A stretch of DNA of 64,000 bases, from positions 186,001 through 250,000 of the forward strand of contig NZ_AFBG01000022.1 of assembly GCF_000204195.1 (NCBI RefSeq), in the 5' to 3' direction. Position numbers and translations under genes: made by a program. The notes below the pieces were generated by a model. That model did no database searches, was not told the origin of the DNA, and was given only the letters and a program-made list of their open reading frames with translations. Position 1 is the stretch's first letter; every line of letters begins with the position of its first letter. This document shows, piece by piece, positions 1-8,137 of this stretch. The stretch is from Acidovorax radicis N35. Its GTDB lineage: Bacteria > Pseudomonadota > Gammaproteobacteria > Burkholderiales > Burkholderiaceae_C.

Positions 1-608
1 TCCACCTCGCCGGAGCTGACCGCGTAGCCGGCCTTGGCAATACCTTCCAGCTCGGTCAGCGCCGCCTGGCGCTCAGCAGTGCCTGCACCGTAATGCAGGT
101 CCAGAATGGCATTGCGCGTGGTCGGGGCCACATGGGCGAGCAGGCACTTGGCGGAGGCACCCGCGCGCAACGGCACGCTGCGCCCTTTTTCAAACGAGCA
201 GCGCAGGGCCTGCGTACTGTCCACCATGTCCAGGCACACCACACTGTCGTTCACGGCCACCACCAGCCCCACGCTTTCGTGGGACTGCCGGGCCAGGGCC
301 TGCATATCGGGCCGCGCGTGGTGCACAAGGTGCGACGCCATGTCAAAGCCCAGGGCCAGTTGCAGGCTGAGCGGCCCTGGCGCGTAGTGCCCGCTGCTCT
401 CCAGCACAAAGCCCCACAGCTTGAGCCGCGCCAGTTGGCGATACAACGTGCTGCGTGCCAAGCCCGTGGCCTCCACCAGCTCGGCCGCCGACATGGGCTG
501 ACCATGCTGCGCCAGCACGGCCAGCACGTGCAGAACACGGTCGGCGGCGGCAACGGAGGTCAGTCCACGGGCGGTCATGGACTCAGTATCAAAGGATTGC
601 TGTGGCAT
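1..608 (-). CDS. IclR-family transcriptional regulator, 3' end cut by the window edge
   Basis: A reading frame opens at an ATG at 608 and runs off the left edge without a stop, giving about 202 residues. The N-terminus (about residues 15-75) reads as an IclR winged helix, with AADRVLHVLAVLAQHGQPMS and a recognition helix around LARSTLYRQLARL. The following segment has the effector-domain pattern with HESVGLVVAVNDSVVCLDMV and PLRAGASAKCLLAH. IclR proteins are usually about 250-270 residues, so only the C-terminal part is missing. It lies 75 bp beyond the hutU stop on the same strand. Its own transcript is likely, because the hut operon is already controlled by HutC. The ligand cannot be inferred. 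Confidence 0.85.
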   Translation of the reverse strand, partial: MPQQSFDTESMTARGLTSVAAADRVLHVLAVLAQHGQPMSAAELVEATGLARSTLYRQLARLKLWGFVLESSGHYAPGPLSLQLALGFDMASHLVHHARPDMQALARQSHESVGLVVAVNDSVVCLDMVDSTQALRCSFEKGRSVPLRAGASAKCLLAHVAPTTRNAILDLHYGAGTAERQAALTELEGIAKAGYAVSSGEV

Positions 609-683
609 TCAAACCCAACATTCCCAGTGAATGGGAATGCAGTTCCCTTTTTTCACATTCCTGTCATTCCCTCCCTCGCCCCT

Positions 684-2420
684 TCACTTCACCATCGGCA
701 GCTTCAAGCCCTGCTTCCTGGCCGTTTCCACAGCCAGTTCATAACCCGCATCAGCATGGCGCATCACGCCGCTGCCGCAGTCGTTGACCAGCACGCGCGC
801 CAGGCGCTCGGCCGCGGCGTCGGTGCCGTCGGCCACGATGACCATGCCCGAGTGCTGCGAGTAGCCCATGCCCACGCCGCCGCCGTGGTGCAGGCTGACC
901 CAGGTGGCGCCGCCCGAGGTGTTGAGCAGCGCGTTGAGCAGCGGCCAGTCGCTCACGGCATCGGTGCCGTCCTTCATGGCTTCGGTCTCGCGGTTGGGGC
1001 TGGCCACGCTGCCGGTGTCCAGGTGGTCGCGGCCGATGACGATGGGGGCCTTCAGCTCACCGCTCTTGACCATCTCGTTGAAGGCCAGGCCCGCGATGTG
1101 GCGCTCGCCCAGGCCCAGCCAGCAGATGCGTGCGGGAAGGCCCTGGAAGGCGATGCGCTCGCCGGCCATGTCGAGCCAGCGGTGCACGTGCTTATTCTCG
1201 GGGAACAGCTCCTTAATCTTGGCGTCGGTCTTGCGGATGTCCTCGGGGTCGCCCGACAGGGCCACCCAGCGGAACGGACCCTTGCCCTCGCAGAACAGCG
1301 GGCGGATGTACGCGGGGACGAAGCCGGGGAAGTCGAACGCATTCTTCACGCCTTCGTCGAACGCCACCTGGCGGATGTTGTTGCCGTAGTCCACGGTGGG
1401 GATGCCCATGGACTGGAAGTCGAGCATGGCCTGCACGTGCACGGCGCACGAGCGGGCTGCGGCTTTTTTCAGCGCCTCGTGCTGGGTCACGTCCTGCTGC
1501 GCGGCGCGCCACTGCTCCACCGTCCAGCCCGCGGGCAGGTAGCCGTTGACGAGGTCGTGGGCCGAGGTCTGGTCGGTGACGAGGTCGGGCTTCAAACCAC
1601 CGGCGTGGGCGCGTTTGACAAGTTCGGGCAGCACGTCGGCGGCGTTGCCCAGCAGCGCGATGGAGATGGCCTCCTTGGCCGCCGTGTGCTGCTGGATGAG
1701 CTCGAACGCATGGTCGATGTCGCGCGCCTGTTTGTCCACATAGCGTGTGCGCAGGCGAAAGTCGATGCTGCTTTGCTGGCATTCGATGTTGAGCGACACC
1801 GCGCCCGCAAACGTGGCTGCCAGCGGCTGTGCGCCGCCCATGCCGCCCAAGCCGGCGGTCAGGATCCATTTGCCTTCGAGCGAGCCGCCGTAATGCTTGC
1901 GGCCGGCCTCGGCAAAGGTCTCGTAGGTGCCCTGCACGATGCCCTGCGTGCCGATGTAGATCCAGCTGCCGGCGGTCATCTGGCCGTACATGAACAGGCC
2001 CTTCTGGTCCAGTTCGCTGAAGTGCTCCCAGTTGGCCCACTTGGGCACCAGGTTGGAATTGGCCAGCAGCACGCGGGGCGCGTTGGCGTGGGTCTTGAAG
2101 ACGCCCACGGGCTTGCCGGACTGGATGAGCAGGGTTTCGTCGTCGTTCAGCTCCTTGAGCGAGGCGAGGATCTGGTCATAGCACTCCCAGTTGCGCGCCG
2201 CGCGGCCGATGCCGCCGTACACCACCAGGTCCTGCGGGCGCTCGGCCACTTCGGAGTCCAGGTTGTTCTGGATCATGCGGTAGGCGGCCTCGGTGAGCCA
2301 GCTCTTGCAGGTGAGCTGGTTGCCGCGCGGCGCGCGGATCACGCGGCTGGCGTCGTGGCGGGAGTCGGTGCTGGGGGTGGAGGAAGCTGCGGCAGCGATG
2401 ATGGCGTCGTTGGCGTTCAT
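684..2420 (-). CDS. hutU: Urocanate hydratase HutU
   Basis: The product converts urocanate to 4-imidazolone-5-propanoate, step two of histidine degradation, using a tightly bound NAD+. At 578 residues it is slightly longer than the usual 555-560, because of an Ala/Ser-rich N-terminal extension of about 25 residues before [16 protein letters not shown]. Conserved blocks seen are [18 protein letters not shown], the Gly-rich [19 protein letters not shown] and [15 protein letters not shown] at about 424-438, plus [19 protein letters not shown] near the C-terminus. AGGAG lies 6 nt before the ATG. It follows hutH by 40 bp on the same strand, so the two are probably cotranscribed. Confidence 0.97.
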   Translation of the reverse strand: MNANDAIIAAAASSTPSTDSRHDASRVIRAPRGNQLTCKSWLTEAAYRMIQNNLDSEVAERPQDLVVYGGIGRAARNWECYDQILASLKELNDDETLLIQSGKPVGVFKTHANAPRVLLANSNLVPKWANWEHFSELDQKGLFMYGQMTAGSWIYIGTQGIVQGTYETFAEAGRKHYGGSLEGKWILTAGLGGMGGAQPLAATFAGAVSLNIECQQSSIDFRLRTRYVDKQARDIDHAFELIQQHTAAKEAISIALLGNAADVLPELVKRAHAGGLKPDLVTDQTSAHDLVNGYLPAGWTVEQWRAAQQDVTQHEALKKAAARSCAVHVQAMLDFQSMGIPTVDYGNNIRQVAFDEGVKNAFDFPGFVPAYIRPLFCEGKGPFRWVALSGDPEDIRKTDAKIKELFPENKHVHRWLDMAGERIAFQGLPARICWLGLGERHIAGLAFNEMVKSGELKAPIVIGRDHLDTGSVASPNRETEAMKDGTDAVSDWPLLNALLNTSGGATWVSLHHGGGVGMGYSQHSGMVIVADGTDAAAERLARVLVNDCGSGVMRHADAGYELAVETARKQGLKLPMVK

Positions 2421-2460
2421 GGTGGGCTCCTGGGAATCGATGGGTGTGAATGGAAGGAAA

Positions 2461-4005
2461 TCAGGCGTGGCTGGGCAGGCACTGCAGCAGCGCCGCAGGC
2501 CACGGTGTGTGCATCGCCCACTCGCGCATGGCTTCGATGTCCGTGGCGAGGTAGCGGTCTTGCTCCAGATAGGCCACGCGCTGGCGGATGGCGGTGAACT
2601 GGTCTTCCACCAAAGGCGATGACTTCAAGGCACGGTCGAACTCCATGCCCTGGGCAGCGGCCATGGCCTCGATGCCCACCATCACCGCCGCATTGCGCAC
2701 CATGTCGCCCAGGCGCCGCGCGCCGTAGGTGGCCATGGAGACGTGGTCTTCCTGGTTGGCCGAGGTGGGCAGGCTGGTCACGCTGCTGGGGTTGGCCAGG
2801 CACTGGTTCTCGGCCGCCAGCGCGGCGGCGGTGACCTGCGCGATCATGAAGCCCGAGTTCACGCCGCTGTCGCGGATCAGAAATGCGGGCAGGCCCGAGA
2901 GGCCCGGATCGAGCAGCAGCGACAGGCGGCGTTCGGAGATGGCACCGATCTCGGCCACGGCCAGCGCGATGATGTCCGCCACAAAGGCCACGGGCTCGGC
3001 GTGGAAGTTTCCGCCGGAGATGACGTCCCCGTTGTCGAACACCAGGGGGTTGTCGGAAGCCGCATTCGCCTCGATGGTCAGCACGCGCGCGGCGTGGTGC
3101 AGGTTGTCGAGGCACGCGCCCATCACCTGCGGCACGCAGCGGATGGAGTACGGGTCCTGCACGCGGCCGCAGTTCGGGTGCGAGGTGTCGATGGCGCTGC
3201 CGTCCAGCAAGGCGCGCACGGCGGCCGCTACAGCGATCTGCCCGGCCTGGCCACGCGCTTCGTGGATGCGTGCGTCGAACGGTTTGACCGAGCCCTTGAT
3301 GGCCTCCAGCGACAGGCAGCCTGCTACCAGCGCGGCCGCGAACACGCTCTCTGCGCCGAACAACCCGGCCAACGCGAGCGAGGTGGACACCTGCGTGCCG
3401 TTGAGCAGCGCAAGCCCTTCCTTGGGGCCCAGCACGAACGGAGCAAGACCGATGGAGCGCATGGCGTCAGCCCCGGACACCACCGTGCCGTTGACCTTGG
3501 CCTGGCCTTCGCCGATCAGCACGCAGGCCAGGTGTGCCAGCGGCGCCAGGTCGCCCGACGCGCCCACCGAGCCCTTGGCCGGGATCACGGGCAGCACGTT
3601 GGCATTGGCCATGGCCAGCAGCGCATACACGATCTCGGGCCGAATGCCGGAGTGGCCGCGCGCCAGGCTGATGGCCTTGGTCGCGAGGATGAGGCGCACC
3701 ACATCGTCCGCCAGCGCATCGCCCGTGCCCACGCTGTGCGACAGCACCAGGTTGCGCTGCAGTTCGGCCAGGCGCTCGTGGGCGATCTTGGTGCTGGCGA
3801 GCTTGCCGAAGCCGGTGTTGATGCCGTAGACCACCTGGTCTTCGTCCACGATGCGCTGCACCGTGGCCAGCGATGCCTGCATGAGGGCGCGCGCGGACGG
3901 GTCGAGCGACAGCTGCACGGGCGCGGCGTAGATGCTGCGCAGCGCGGCCAGCGGCACGCGGCCGGGGTGCAGGGTGATGGAGGTCGAAGCGGTTGTTTTT
4001 GTCAT
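2461..4005 (-). CDS. hutH: Histidine ammonia-lyase HutH
   Basis: This enzyme deaminates histidine to urocanate, the first step of the Hut pathway. The 514-residue length is normal. [15 protein letters not shown] near residues 145-158 contains the Ala-Ser-Gly triad that cyclises to the MIO prosthetic group, and [14 protein letters not shown] and [10 protein letters not shown] match other conserved segments. Two in-frame ATGs exist, at 4014 and 4005. I chose 4005 because AGGA lies about 8 nt upstream of it, whereas the outer ATG touches the operator and has no ribosome-binding site. That ribosome-binding site overlaps the predicted HutC operator at 4015-4028, so repressor binding would mask it. 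Confidence 0.96.
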   Translation of the reverse strand: MTKTTASTSITLHPGRVPLAALRSIYAAPVQLSLDPSARALMQASLATVQRIVDEDQVVYGINTGFGKLASTKIAHERLAELQRNLVLSHSVGTGDALADDVVRLILATKAISLARGHSGIRPEIVYALLAMANANVLPVIPAKGSVGASGDLAPLAHLACVLIGEGQAKVNGTVVSGADAMRSIGLAPFVLGPKEGLALLNGTQVSTSLALAGLFGAESVFAAALVAGCLSLEAIKGSVKPFDARIHEARGQAGQIAVAAAVRALLDGSAIDTSHPNCGRVQDPYSIRCVPQVMGACLDNLHHAARVLTIEANAASDNPLVFDNGDVISGGNFHAEPVAFVADIIALAVAEIGAISERRLSLLLDPGLSGLPAFLIRDSGVNSGFMIAQVTAAALAAENQCLANPSSVTSLPTSANQEDHVSMATYGARRLGDMVRNAAVMVGIEAMAAAQGMEFDRALKSSPLVEDQFTAIRQRVAYLEQDRYLATDIEAMREWAMHTPWPAALLQCLPSHA

Positions 4006-4014
4006 TGGGGTCAT

Positions 4015-4028
4015 CCTGTATATACAAG
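4015..4028. promoter_or_regulatory. Predicted HutC operator upstream of hutH
   Basis: The sequence CCTGTATATACAAG has the palindromic core TGTATATACA at 4017-4026. An almost identical site lies at 7815-7828 before the importer gene. Known HutC sites in pseudomonads are palindromes of the form CTTGTAT-N2-ACAAG, and the hutC gene is next door. It lies immediately upstream of the hutH start codon. Confidence 0.7.
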
Positions 4029-4075
4029 TAGGTACAAGCGAGAAATCAGTCAGTCAACGCTGGTCAGTCACTCAG

Positions 4076-4147
4076 CCCGTTCGCCCTGAGCTTGTCGAAG
4101 GGCTGCGGTGTTCGCGCCCTGGCTTCGACAGGCTCAGCCCGAACGGG
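4076..4147. repeat. REP-like inverted repeat between hutC and hutH
   Basis: Two imperfect arms of about 30 bp face each other: CCCGTTCGCCCTGAGCTTGT begins the left arm, and the right arm ends with its inverse around CTCAGCCCGAACGGG. The TTCGACAAGCTCAGG-type core is a short interspersed repeat seen in many proteobacteria. It could form a strong hairpin in the hutC-hutH transcript and may protect or attenuate the message. No coding capacity. Confidence 0.6.
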
Positions 4148-4187
4148 TTGGGGGGGAGTCGGCTGAGGAGGAACATCGGCATCTCGT

Positions 4188-5006
4188 TCACCCTGCGACG
4201 GGATTGCCATCCGCCCGAAAGCGGCTGCCCAGGCGGTAACGGGTGGCGGGGTGCAGGCAGCGCACCACGGTGATCGGCACGCCACGCGACCAGGTGCGGC
4301 GGGTGAGCAGCAGGCAGGGCTCCTGCGGAGACATCTCCAGCAGCGTCGCCTGCTCGGCGGTGGGCATGACGGCATCGACCACATGCTCGATCTGGTCGAA
4401 CGGCACGTTGCGCACCAAGTACTCGGAGGGCTGCAGCAGCGTGAAGTCCTGCGCGGCGAACTGGGGCACCTGGCGCGGGTTCACGTGGCGGTCTTCCAGT
4501 TGCACGGGCACGCCGTCTTCGCGGTGGATGCACAGCGAGTGGAACACCGACTCGCCCGTGCGCAGGTCCAGCGCGGCGGCAACTTCGAGCGTGGCCGAGA
4601 TGCGCTCCACCGCCAGCACGTCGCAGCGGTAGTCATGCCCACGCTGGCGGATCTCGCCGGCCAGGTTGGCGATCTGCAGCAGCGTGGACTGGGGCTTGTC
4701 TTCGGCCACGAAGCTGCCCACCCCGGCCACGCGCACGATGCGGCCCTGTTCCACCAGTTCGCGCAGCGCGCGGTTCACCGTCATGCGCGAGATGCCGAAC
4801 TGGGTGACCAGCTCGTTCTCGGAGGGCAGGCGGTCGCCCGCGCGCCAGATGCCTTCCTGGATCTTGCGCGAGATGTGGTCCTTGACCTGCTCGTACAGCG
4901 CCATGGCCTGCGCGGGCGCGGCCACGGCCACGACCGCCTTGGCTGCGGCGGCACGGGGCCCGCTGCGCGGAGCATCTGCAGGACGGCGGGAAGGACGGGC
5001 GCTCAT
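4188..5006 (-). CDS. hutC: HutC, GntR-family histidine utilisation repressor
   Basis: This is a 272-residue GntR/HutC-family repressor. An Ala/Arg-rich N-terminal tail of about 35 residues precedes a winged helix (about 36-100) with ALYEQVKDHISRKIQEGIW, LPSENELVTQFGISRMTVNRA and VRVAGVGSFVAED. The rest is a UTRA effector domain, including EDRHVNPRQVPQFAAQDFT and the closing TRRTWSRGVPITVVRCLHP. HutC proteins normally respond to urocanate; that is family knowledge, not visible here. It starts 6 nt after the ABC ATPase stop and precedes hutH, so regulator, importer and enzymes form one locus with shared operators. Confidence 0.93.
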   Translation of the reverse strand: MSARPSRRPADAPRSGPRAAAAKAVVAVAAPAQAMALYEQVKDHISRKIQEGIWRAGDRLPSENELVTQFGISRMTVNRALRELVEQGRIVRVAGVGSFVAEDKPQSTLLQIANLAGEIRQRGHDYRCDVLAVERISATLEVAAALDLRTGESVFHSLCIHREDGVPVQLEDRHVNPRQVPQFAAQDFTLLQPSEYLVRNVPFDQIEHVVDAVMPTAEQATLLEMSPQEPCLLLTRRTWSRGVPITVVRCLHPATRYRLGSRFRADGNPVAG

Positions 5007-5012
5007 AAAGCC

Positions 5013-5792
5013 TTAATGCAGGTCCGCCGCCATGGACTCGGCGCGGATCTCTTCCGTCAAGCGCGCCTTGAGGTCCATGAACTCGGGGCTGGTCTTGATC
5101 GTGTAATGGCGCGGGTGCGGCAGGTCCACTGCCAGCTCGGTCTTGATGCGGCCGGGCCGGGCGCTGAACACGGCCACGCGGTTGGCCATGAAGATAGCCT
5201 CGTCGATGTCGTGGGTCACAAACAGCACGGTCTTGCGCTCGGCCTCCCAGATGCCCAGCAGCAGCTCCTGCATGAGCACGCGGGTCTGGTTGTCGAGCGC
5301 GCCGAAGGGCTCGTCCATCAGCAGGATCTTGGGGTCGTTGGCCAGCGCGCGCGCAATCGCGGTGCGCTGCTGCATGCCGCCCGACAGCTGCTTGGGAAAG
5401 TGCTGCTCGAAGCCGCGCAGACCCACCTTGGCGATGAAGTACGCGGCGCGCTCTTTCTGCTGCGATTCGGGCATGCCGCGCTCGCGCAGGCCGAAGCGGA
5501 TGTTCTGCTCGATGGTGAGCCAGGGGAACAGCGTGTAGCTCTGGAACACCATGCCGCGCTCGGGCCCGGGGCCTTCGACCGGTGCGCCATCGAGCAGCAC
5601 GCGGCCGCTGGTGGCGTGGTCCAGCCCTGCGACGATGCGCAGCAGCGTGGACTTGCCGCAGCCCGACGGGCCGAGGATGGTGACGAAGTCGTTGTCCTGC
5701 ACTTCGAAGTCGACCGGCTGCAGCGCCTGCGTGCGCTGGCCCTTGGCGGTCTCGAAGACGCGCGAAACGGCTTGTATGGAAACGCGGCTCAT
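5013..5792 (-). CDS. ABC importer ATPase (SsuB/TauB-type), hut-associated
   Basis: This 259-residue cytoplasmic ATPase powers the importer encoded just upstream. Walker A is GPSGCGKST at 41-49, the Q-loop lies around MVFQSYTLFP, the signature is LSGGMQQR at 136-143, Walker B is ILLMDEP at 156-162, and the switch His is in FVTHD. Its ATG overlaps the permease stop in an ATGA junction, so the two are translationally coupled. The class is the nitrate/sulfonate/taurine type. The position between an operator-controlled binding protein and hutC suggests uptake of histidine, urocanate or a related imidazole compound, which is inference. Confidence 0.93.
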   Translation of the reverse strand: MSRVSIQAVSRVFETAKGQRTQALQPVDFEVQDNDFVTILGPSGCGKSTLLRIVAGLDHATSGRVLLDGAPVEGPGPERGMVFQSYTLFPWLTIEQNIRFGLRERGMPESQQKERAAYFIAKVGLRGFEQHFPKQLSGGMQQRTAIARALANDPKILLMDEPFGALDNQTRVLMQELLLGIWEAERKTVLFVTHDIDEAIFMANRVAVFSARPGRIKTELAVDLPHPRHYTIKTSPEFMDLKARLTEEIRAESMAADLH

Positions 5793-6625
5793 CGCACAAA
5801 ACTCCAAGCAAACAGACGGTGGTTGAGCGCCTTGAAGGCGAAGTCGGACACCAGCCCGATGAGGCCGATGATGATGATGCCGAAGATGATCTGGCCGGTG
5901 TTGAGCAGCGACTGGCTGTCGGTGATCATGTGGCCGATGCCGCTCGATGACCCGATCAGCTCGGCCACGATGACGTAGGTCCAGGCCCAGCCCAGCACCA
6001 GGCGCAGGGTCTCGGCGATCTCGGGGGCGGCGCCGGGGATGAGAACGCGGGTAACGATGCCCTTGTGACCCGCACCCAGCGTGTACGCAGCCTCCACCAG
6101 GTCGCGCCGCGCGCCACCCACGGTGACGGCCACCATCAGCGTGATCTGAAAGACCGAGCCGATGAAGATGACGAGGATCTTCTGCGTCTCGCCAATGCCG
6201 GCCCACAGGATCAACAGTGGAATGAAGGCCGACGCAGGCAGGTAGCGGCAAAACGAGACGAAGGGCTCGAAGAACGCTTCGATGCCCTTGTACGCGCCCA
6301 TCGCGATGCCCAGCGGCACGGCCACTACAGCGGCCAGGATGAAGCCGCCGAACACGCGCCACACCGTCATGCCGATGTCCTTGTGAAAGCCGTATTCGCT
6401 GAACAAAAGCCAGCCTTCCTTGGCCATGGTGACGGGGCTGGCCAGGAAGGTGGGCGACACGAAGCCGCCCAGCGTGAAGAACGCCCACACCAGCACGAAC
6501 AACACAAAAAAGCCGAAGCCCAGCATCCAGCGGGCGCGGGCAGTCACAGGCTCCAGGGGAGCGAGCGAACGCCGGCGCACGGGGGCGTGGGGCTCGGTGG
6601 CGGACAGGGGTTGCACAGCAGACAT
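5789..6625 (-). CDS. ABC importer permease (SsuC/TauC-type), hut-associated
   Basis: This is a 278-residue inner-membrane permease of the binding-protein-dependent type. After a Pro/Arg-rich cytoplasmic tail, the first TM segment is around MLGFGFFVLFVLVWAFFTLG. A further set of TM segments follows, including VWRVFGGFILAAVVAVPLGI, LLILWAGIGETQKILVIFIG and IIFGIIIIGLIGLVSDF. The EAA loop that contacts the ATPase is around EAAYTLGAGHKGIVTRVLIP. No strong ribosome-binding site is visible before the ATG. The gene is separated from its binding-protein gene by a 107-bp hairpin repeat (6650-6756), which may lower permease expression relative to the binding protein. Confidence 0.93.
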   Translation of the reverse strand: MSAVQPLSATEPHAPVRRRSLAPLEPVTARARWMLGFGFFVLFVLVWAFFTLGGFVSPTFLASPVTMAKEGWLLFSEYGFHKDIGMTVWRVFGGFILAAVVAVPLGIAMGAYKGIEAFFEPFVSFCRYLPASAFIPLLILWAGIGETQKILVIFIGSVFQITLMVAVTVGGARRDLVEAAYTLGAGHKGIVTRVLIPGAAPEIAETLRLVLGWAWTYVIVAELIGSSSGIGHMITDSQSLLNTGQIIFGIIIIGLIGLVSDFAFKALNHRLFAWSFVR

Positions 6626-6649
6626 GGCGCAGTTTTTCTAGGGTTTGGA

Positions 6650-6756
6650 GTGGCCAAGACAACTCAGCGAAGCGGCTCTGGCTAGGCGCAGCCTCGCAGA
6701 CAGTACGTTAGTACGACAAGAGGTTGCAACGACGCCAGAGGAGTTGTGTTGGCCAC
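6650..6756. repeat. Long imperfect hairpin between binding-protein and permease genes
   Basis: The outer arms GTGGCCAAGACAACTC (6650-6665) and GAGTTGTGTTGGCCAC (6741-6756) pair with two mismatches. Inner arms beginning CTCTGGC and ending GCCAGAG extend the stem, with CAGTACGTTAGTACGAC in the loop. It resembles an interspersed intergenic repeat rather than a coding segment. Located inside one transcript, it could act as a partial terminator or a 3'-end stabiliser for the binding-protein message. Confidence 0.6.
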
Positions 6757-6761
6757 GCCTG

Positions 6762-7727
6762 TTACTTGATGAAGCTCGCGTCGAATGTGACGGCCAAGTC
6801 TTCATTCGCTTTGCGGATGATGCCGGCCTCCAGCAGGATGGCCGTGGCGTCCTTCATGAAAGTCTGCAGCTCGCCCGCAAAGAACTTCTGGTTGGCGGCC
6901 TTGTCCTGCCAGCGCAGGAAGGACGACGACTTGGCGAACTGCTCACCCGTCTGCTTGACGGCCGCGCCCATGATCTCGTTGGACTTGGTCGGATCGGCTT
7001 TGATCATGTCGAGCGCCTGGAAGTAAGAGTTGGCCAGGGCCTGTGCGGCCTTGGCGTTGGCCTTGAGCCAGGTGGGGTCGCAGCCCACGGTGTCCATCAC
7101 CATGGGGTAGTCGAGCGTGGTGGCCAAAATCTTGCCCGCGGCAGGGTTGTCGCGCACGGTGGAGAGGTAGGGCTCGTACGTCATGGCGGCGTCGTTCTGG
7201 CCGGCCACGAAAGCCTGCGCGGCCGCCTGGGGCGACAGCGTGGTGGTCTTCACGTCCTTGAGGCTCATGCCGTTCTTGCTGAGCATCCAGGCCAGGCCGA
7301 AGTACGGGGCGGTGCCCGGCGCGTCCACGCCGATGGTCTTGCCCTTCAGGTCCGCAAAGCCCTTGATGTCGCCGCGCACTGCGATGCCGTCAGCACCGTA
7401 GGACTTGTCCATCTGGAAGATCTGCACGATCGGCACGCCGTTGGCGTTCCAGGCCACGTGCGTCTCGACCGTGGTGGCAGCGCACTGGATGGACTTAGAG
7501 GCCAGGGCCAGGTGGCGGTCCTTCTGCGGGATCATCTTGATCTCCACATCGAGGCCGTTCTTCTTGAAGATGCCGGCCTTGTCGGCCAGGGTGAGTGGCG
7601 CAAAGCCCGTCCAGCCGGACATGCCCAAAACAATCTTGGTCTCTTGCGCTTGGGCCGGTGCAGCCAGTGCCATTGCGCAAGCCGCTGCCGCTGCCAGCGA
7701 CGTCCATTTCACAACCGATCGAGTCAT
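6762..7727 (-). CDS. ABC importer substrate-binding protein (NMT1/SsuA-like), hut-associated
   Basis: This is a periplasmic binding protein of about 321 residues. The Sec signal peptide spans about residues 1-28, ending at MALAAPAQAQ. The mature part begins TKIVLGMSGWTGFAPLTLAD, followed by a domain typical of the nitrate/sulfonate/thiamine-precursor class. Two consecutive ATGs (7730 and 7727) are possible; the second gives better spacing from AGGAG. It is the first gene of the minus-strand importer and follows a perfect TGTATATACA palindrome at 7817-7826, so it is probably HutC-controlled. The ligand is likely an imidazole amino acid or its breakdown product, by context only. Confidence 0.9.
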   Translation of the reverse strand: MTRSVVKWTSLAAAAACAMALAAPAQAQETKIVLGMSGWTGFAPLTLADKAGIFKKNGLDVEIKMIPQKDRHLALASKSIQCAATTVETHVAWNANGVPIVQIFQMDKSYGADGIAVRGDIKGFADLKGKTIGVDAPGTAPYFGLAWMLSKNGMSLKDVKTTTLSPQAAAQAFVAGQNDAAMTYEPYLSTVRDNPAAGKILATTLDYPMVMDTVGCDPTWLKANAKAAQALANSYFQALDMIKADPTKSNEIMGAAVKQTGEQFAKSSSFLRWQDKAANQKFFAGELQTFMKDATAILLEAGIIRKANEDLAVTFDASFIK

Positions 7728-7814
7728 CATCTGCTCCTGTTTGAAGAAAGTACCTTTGCCCACTCCGGCCGGGTCGCACCCGCTTCCAGCCGCCATGATG
7801 ACAGCCCAAGCATA

Positions 7815-7828
7815 CCTGTATATACAGG
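7815..7828. promoter_or_regulatory. Predicted HutC operator upstream of the hut-associated importer
   Basis: CCTGTATATACAGG is a perfect 14-bp palindrome about 87 bp upstream of the binding-protein start. It shares 13 of 14 bases with the site before hutH at 4015-4028. Two copies of one palindrome in front of the two transcription units of the locus is strong internal evidence for a single repressor, most simply HutC. Confidence 0.7.
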
Positions 7829-7933
7829 GTAAACGCTAGACTCTCACCGTGTTGGGGGTGGTACCCAGGTTCAGCAAGATCGGGGCCAGCCAAATGCACG
7901 AGCGGTTTGACGCCCGAACAGCCCGATCAAGAA

Positions 7934-7990
7934 ACTATCAAAACAATAGCTACCAGCGCACACCTATAAAGCGCTAGCGGCCAATTTGAT
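7934..7990. repeat. Family A palindromic repeat, copy 1
   Basis: This copy contains AATAGCTACCAGCGC and AAAGCGCTAGCGGCCA flanked by ACTATCAAAA and TTTGAT, the layout shared with the seven other copies in the window. It lies in the roughly 400-bp gap 7731-8137 between the sensor kinase 3' end and the importer. Apart from this repeat and the operator, I see no gene in that gap. Confidence 0.7.
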
Positions 7991-8137
7991 CCATTTTTTT
8001 AGTTTGACAGAGCGCCAGAACCTCCACAGGGGCATGGAGGCCAAACCCAGCACTGCACTCCGATGGCGGCTGCGCTCGCACCACCCCAGTGCGCCATGCC
8101 TCAGCGGGCAGGCGACCGCACCGTACTCAACCGGCAT

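Noticed and set aside
93..2597. Long plus-strand open frame of 834 codons antisense to hutU
   Set aside because: It is rich in His, Ala, Gly and Gln, has no recognisable domain and lies opposite a fully conserved enzyme. In GC-rich DNA, long antisense frames arise from codon bias.
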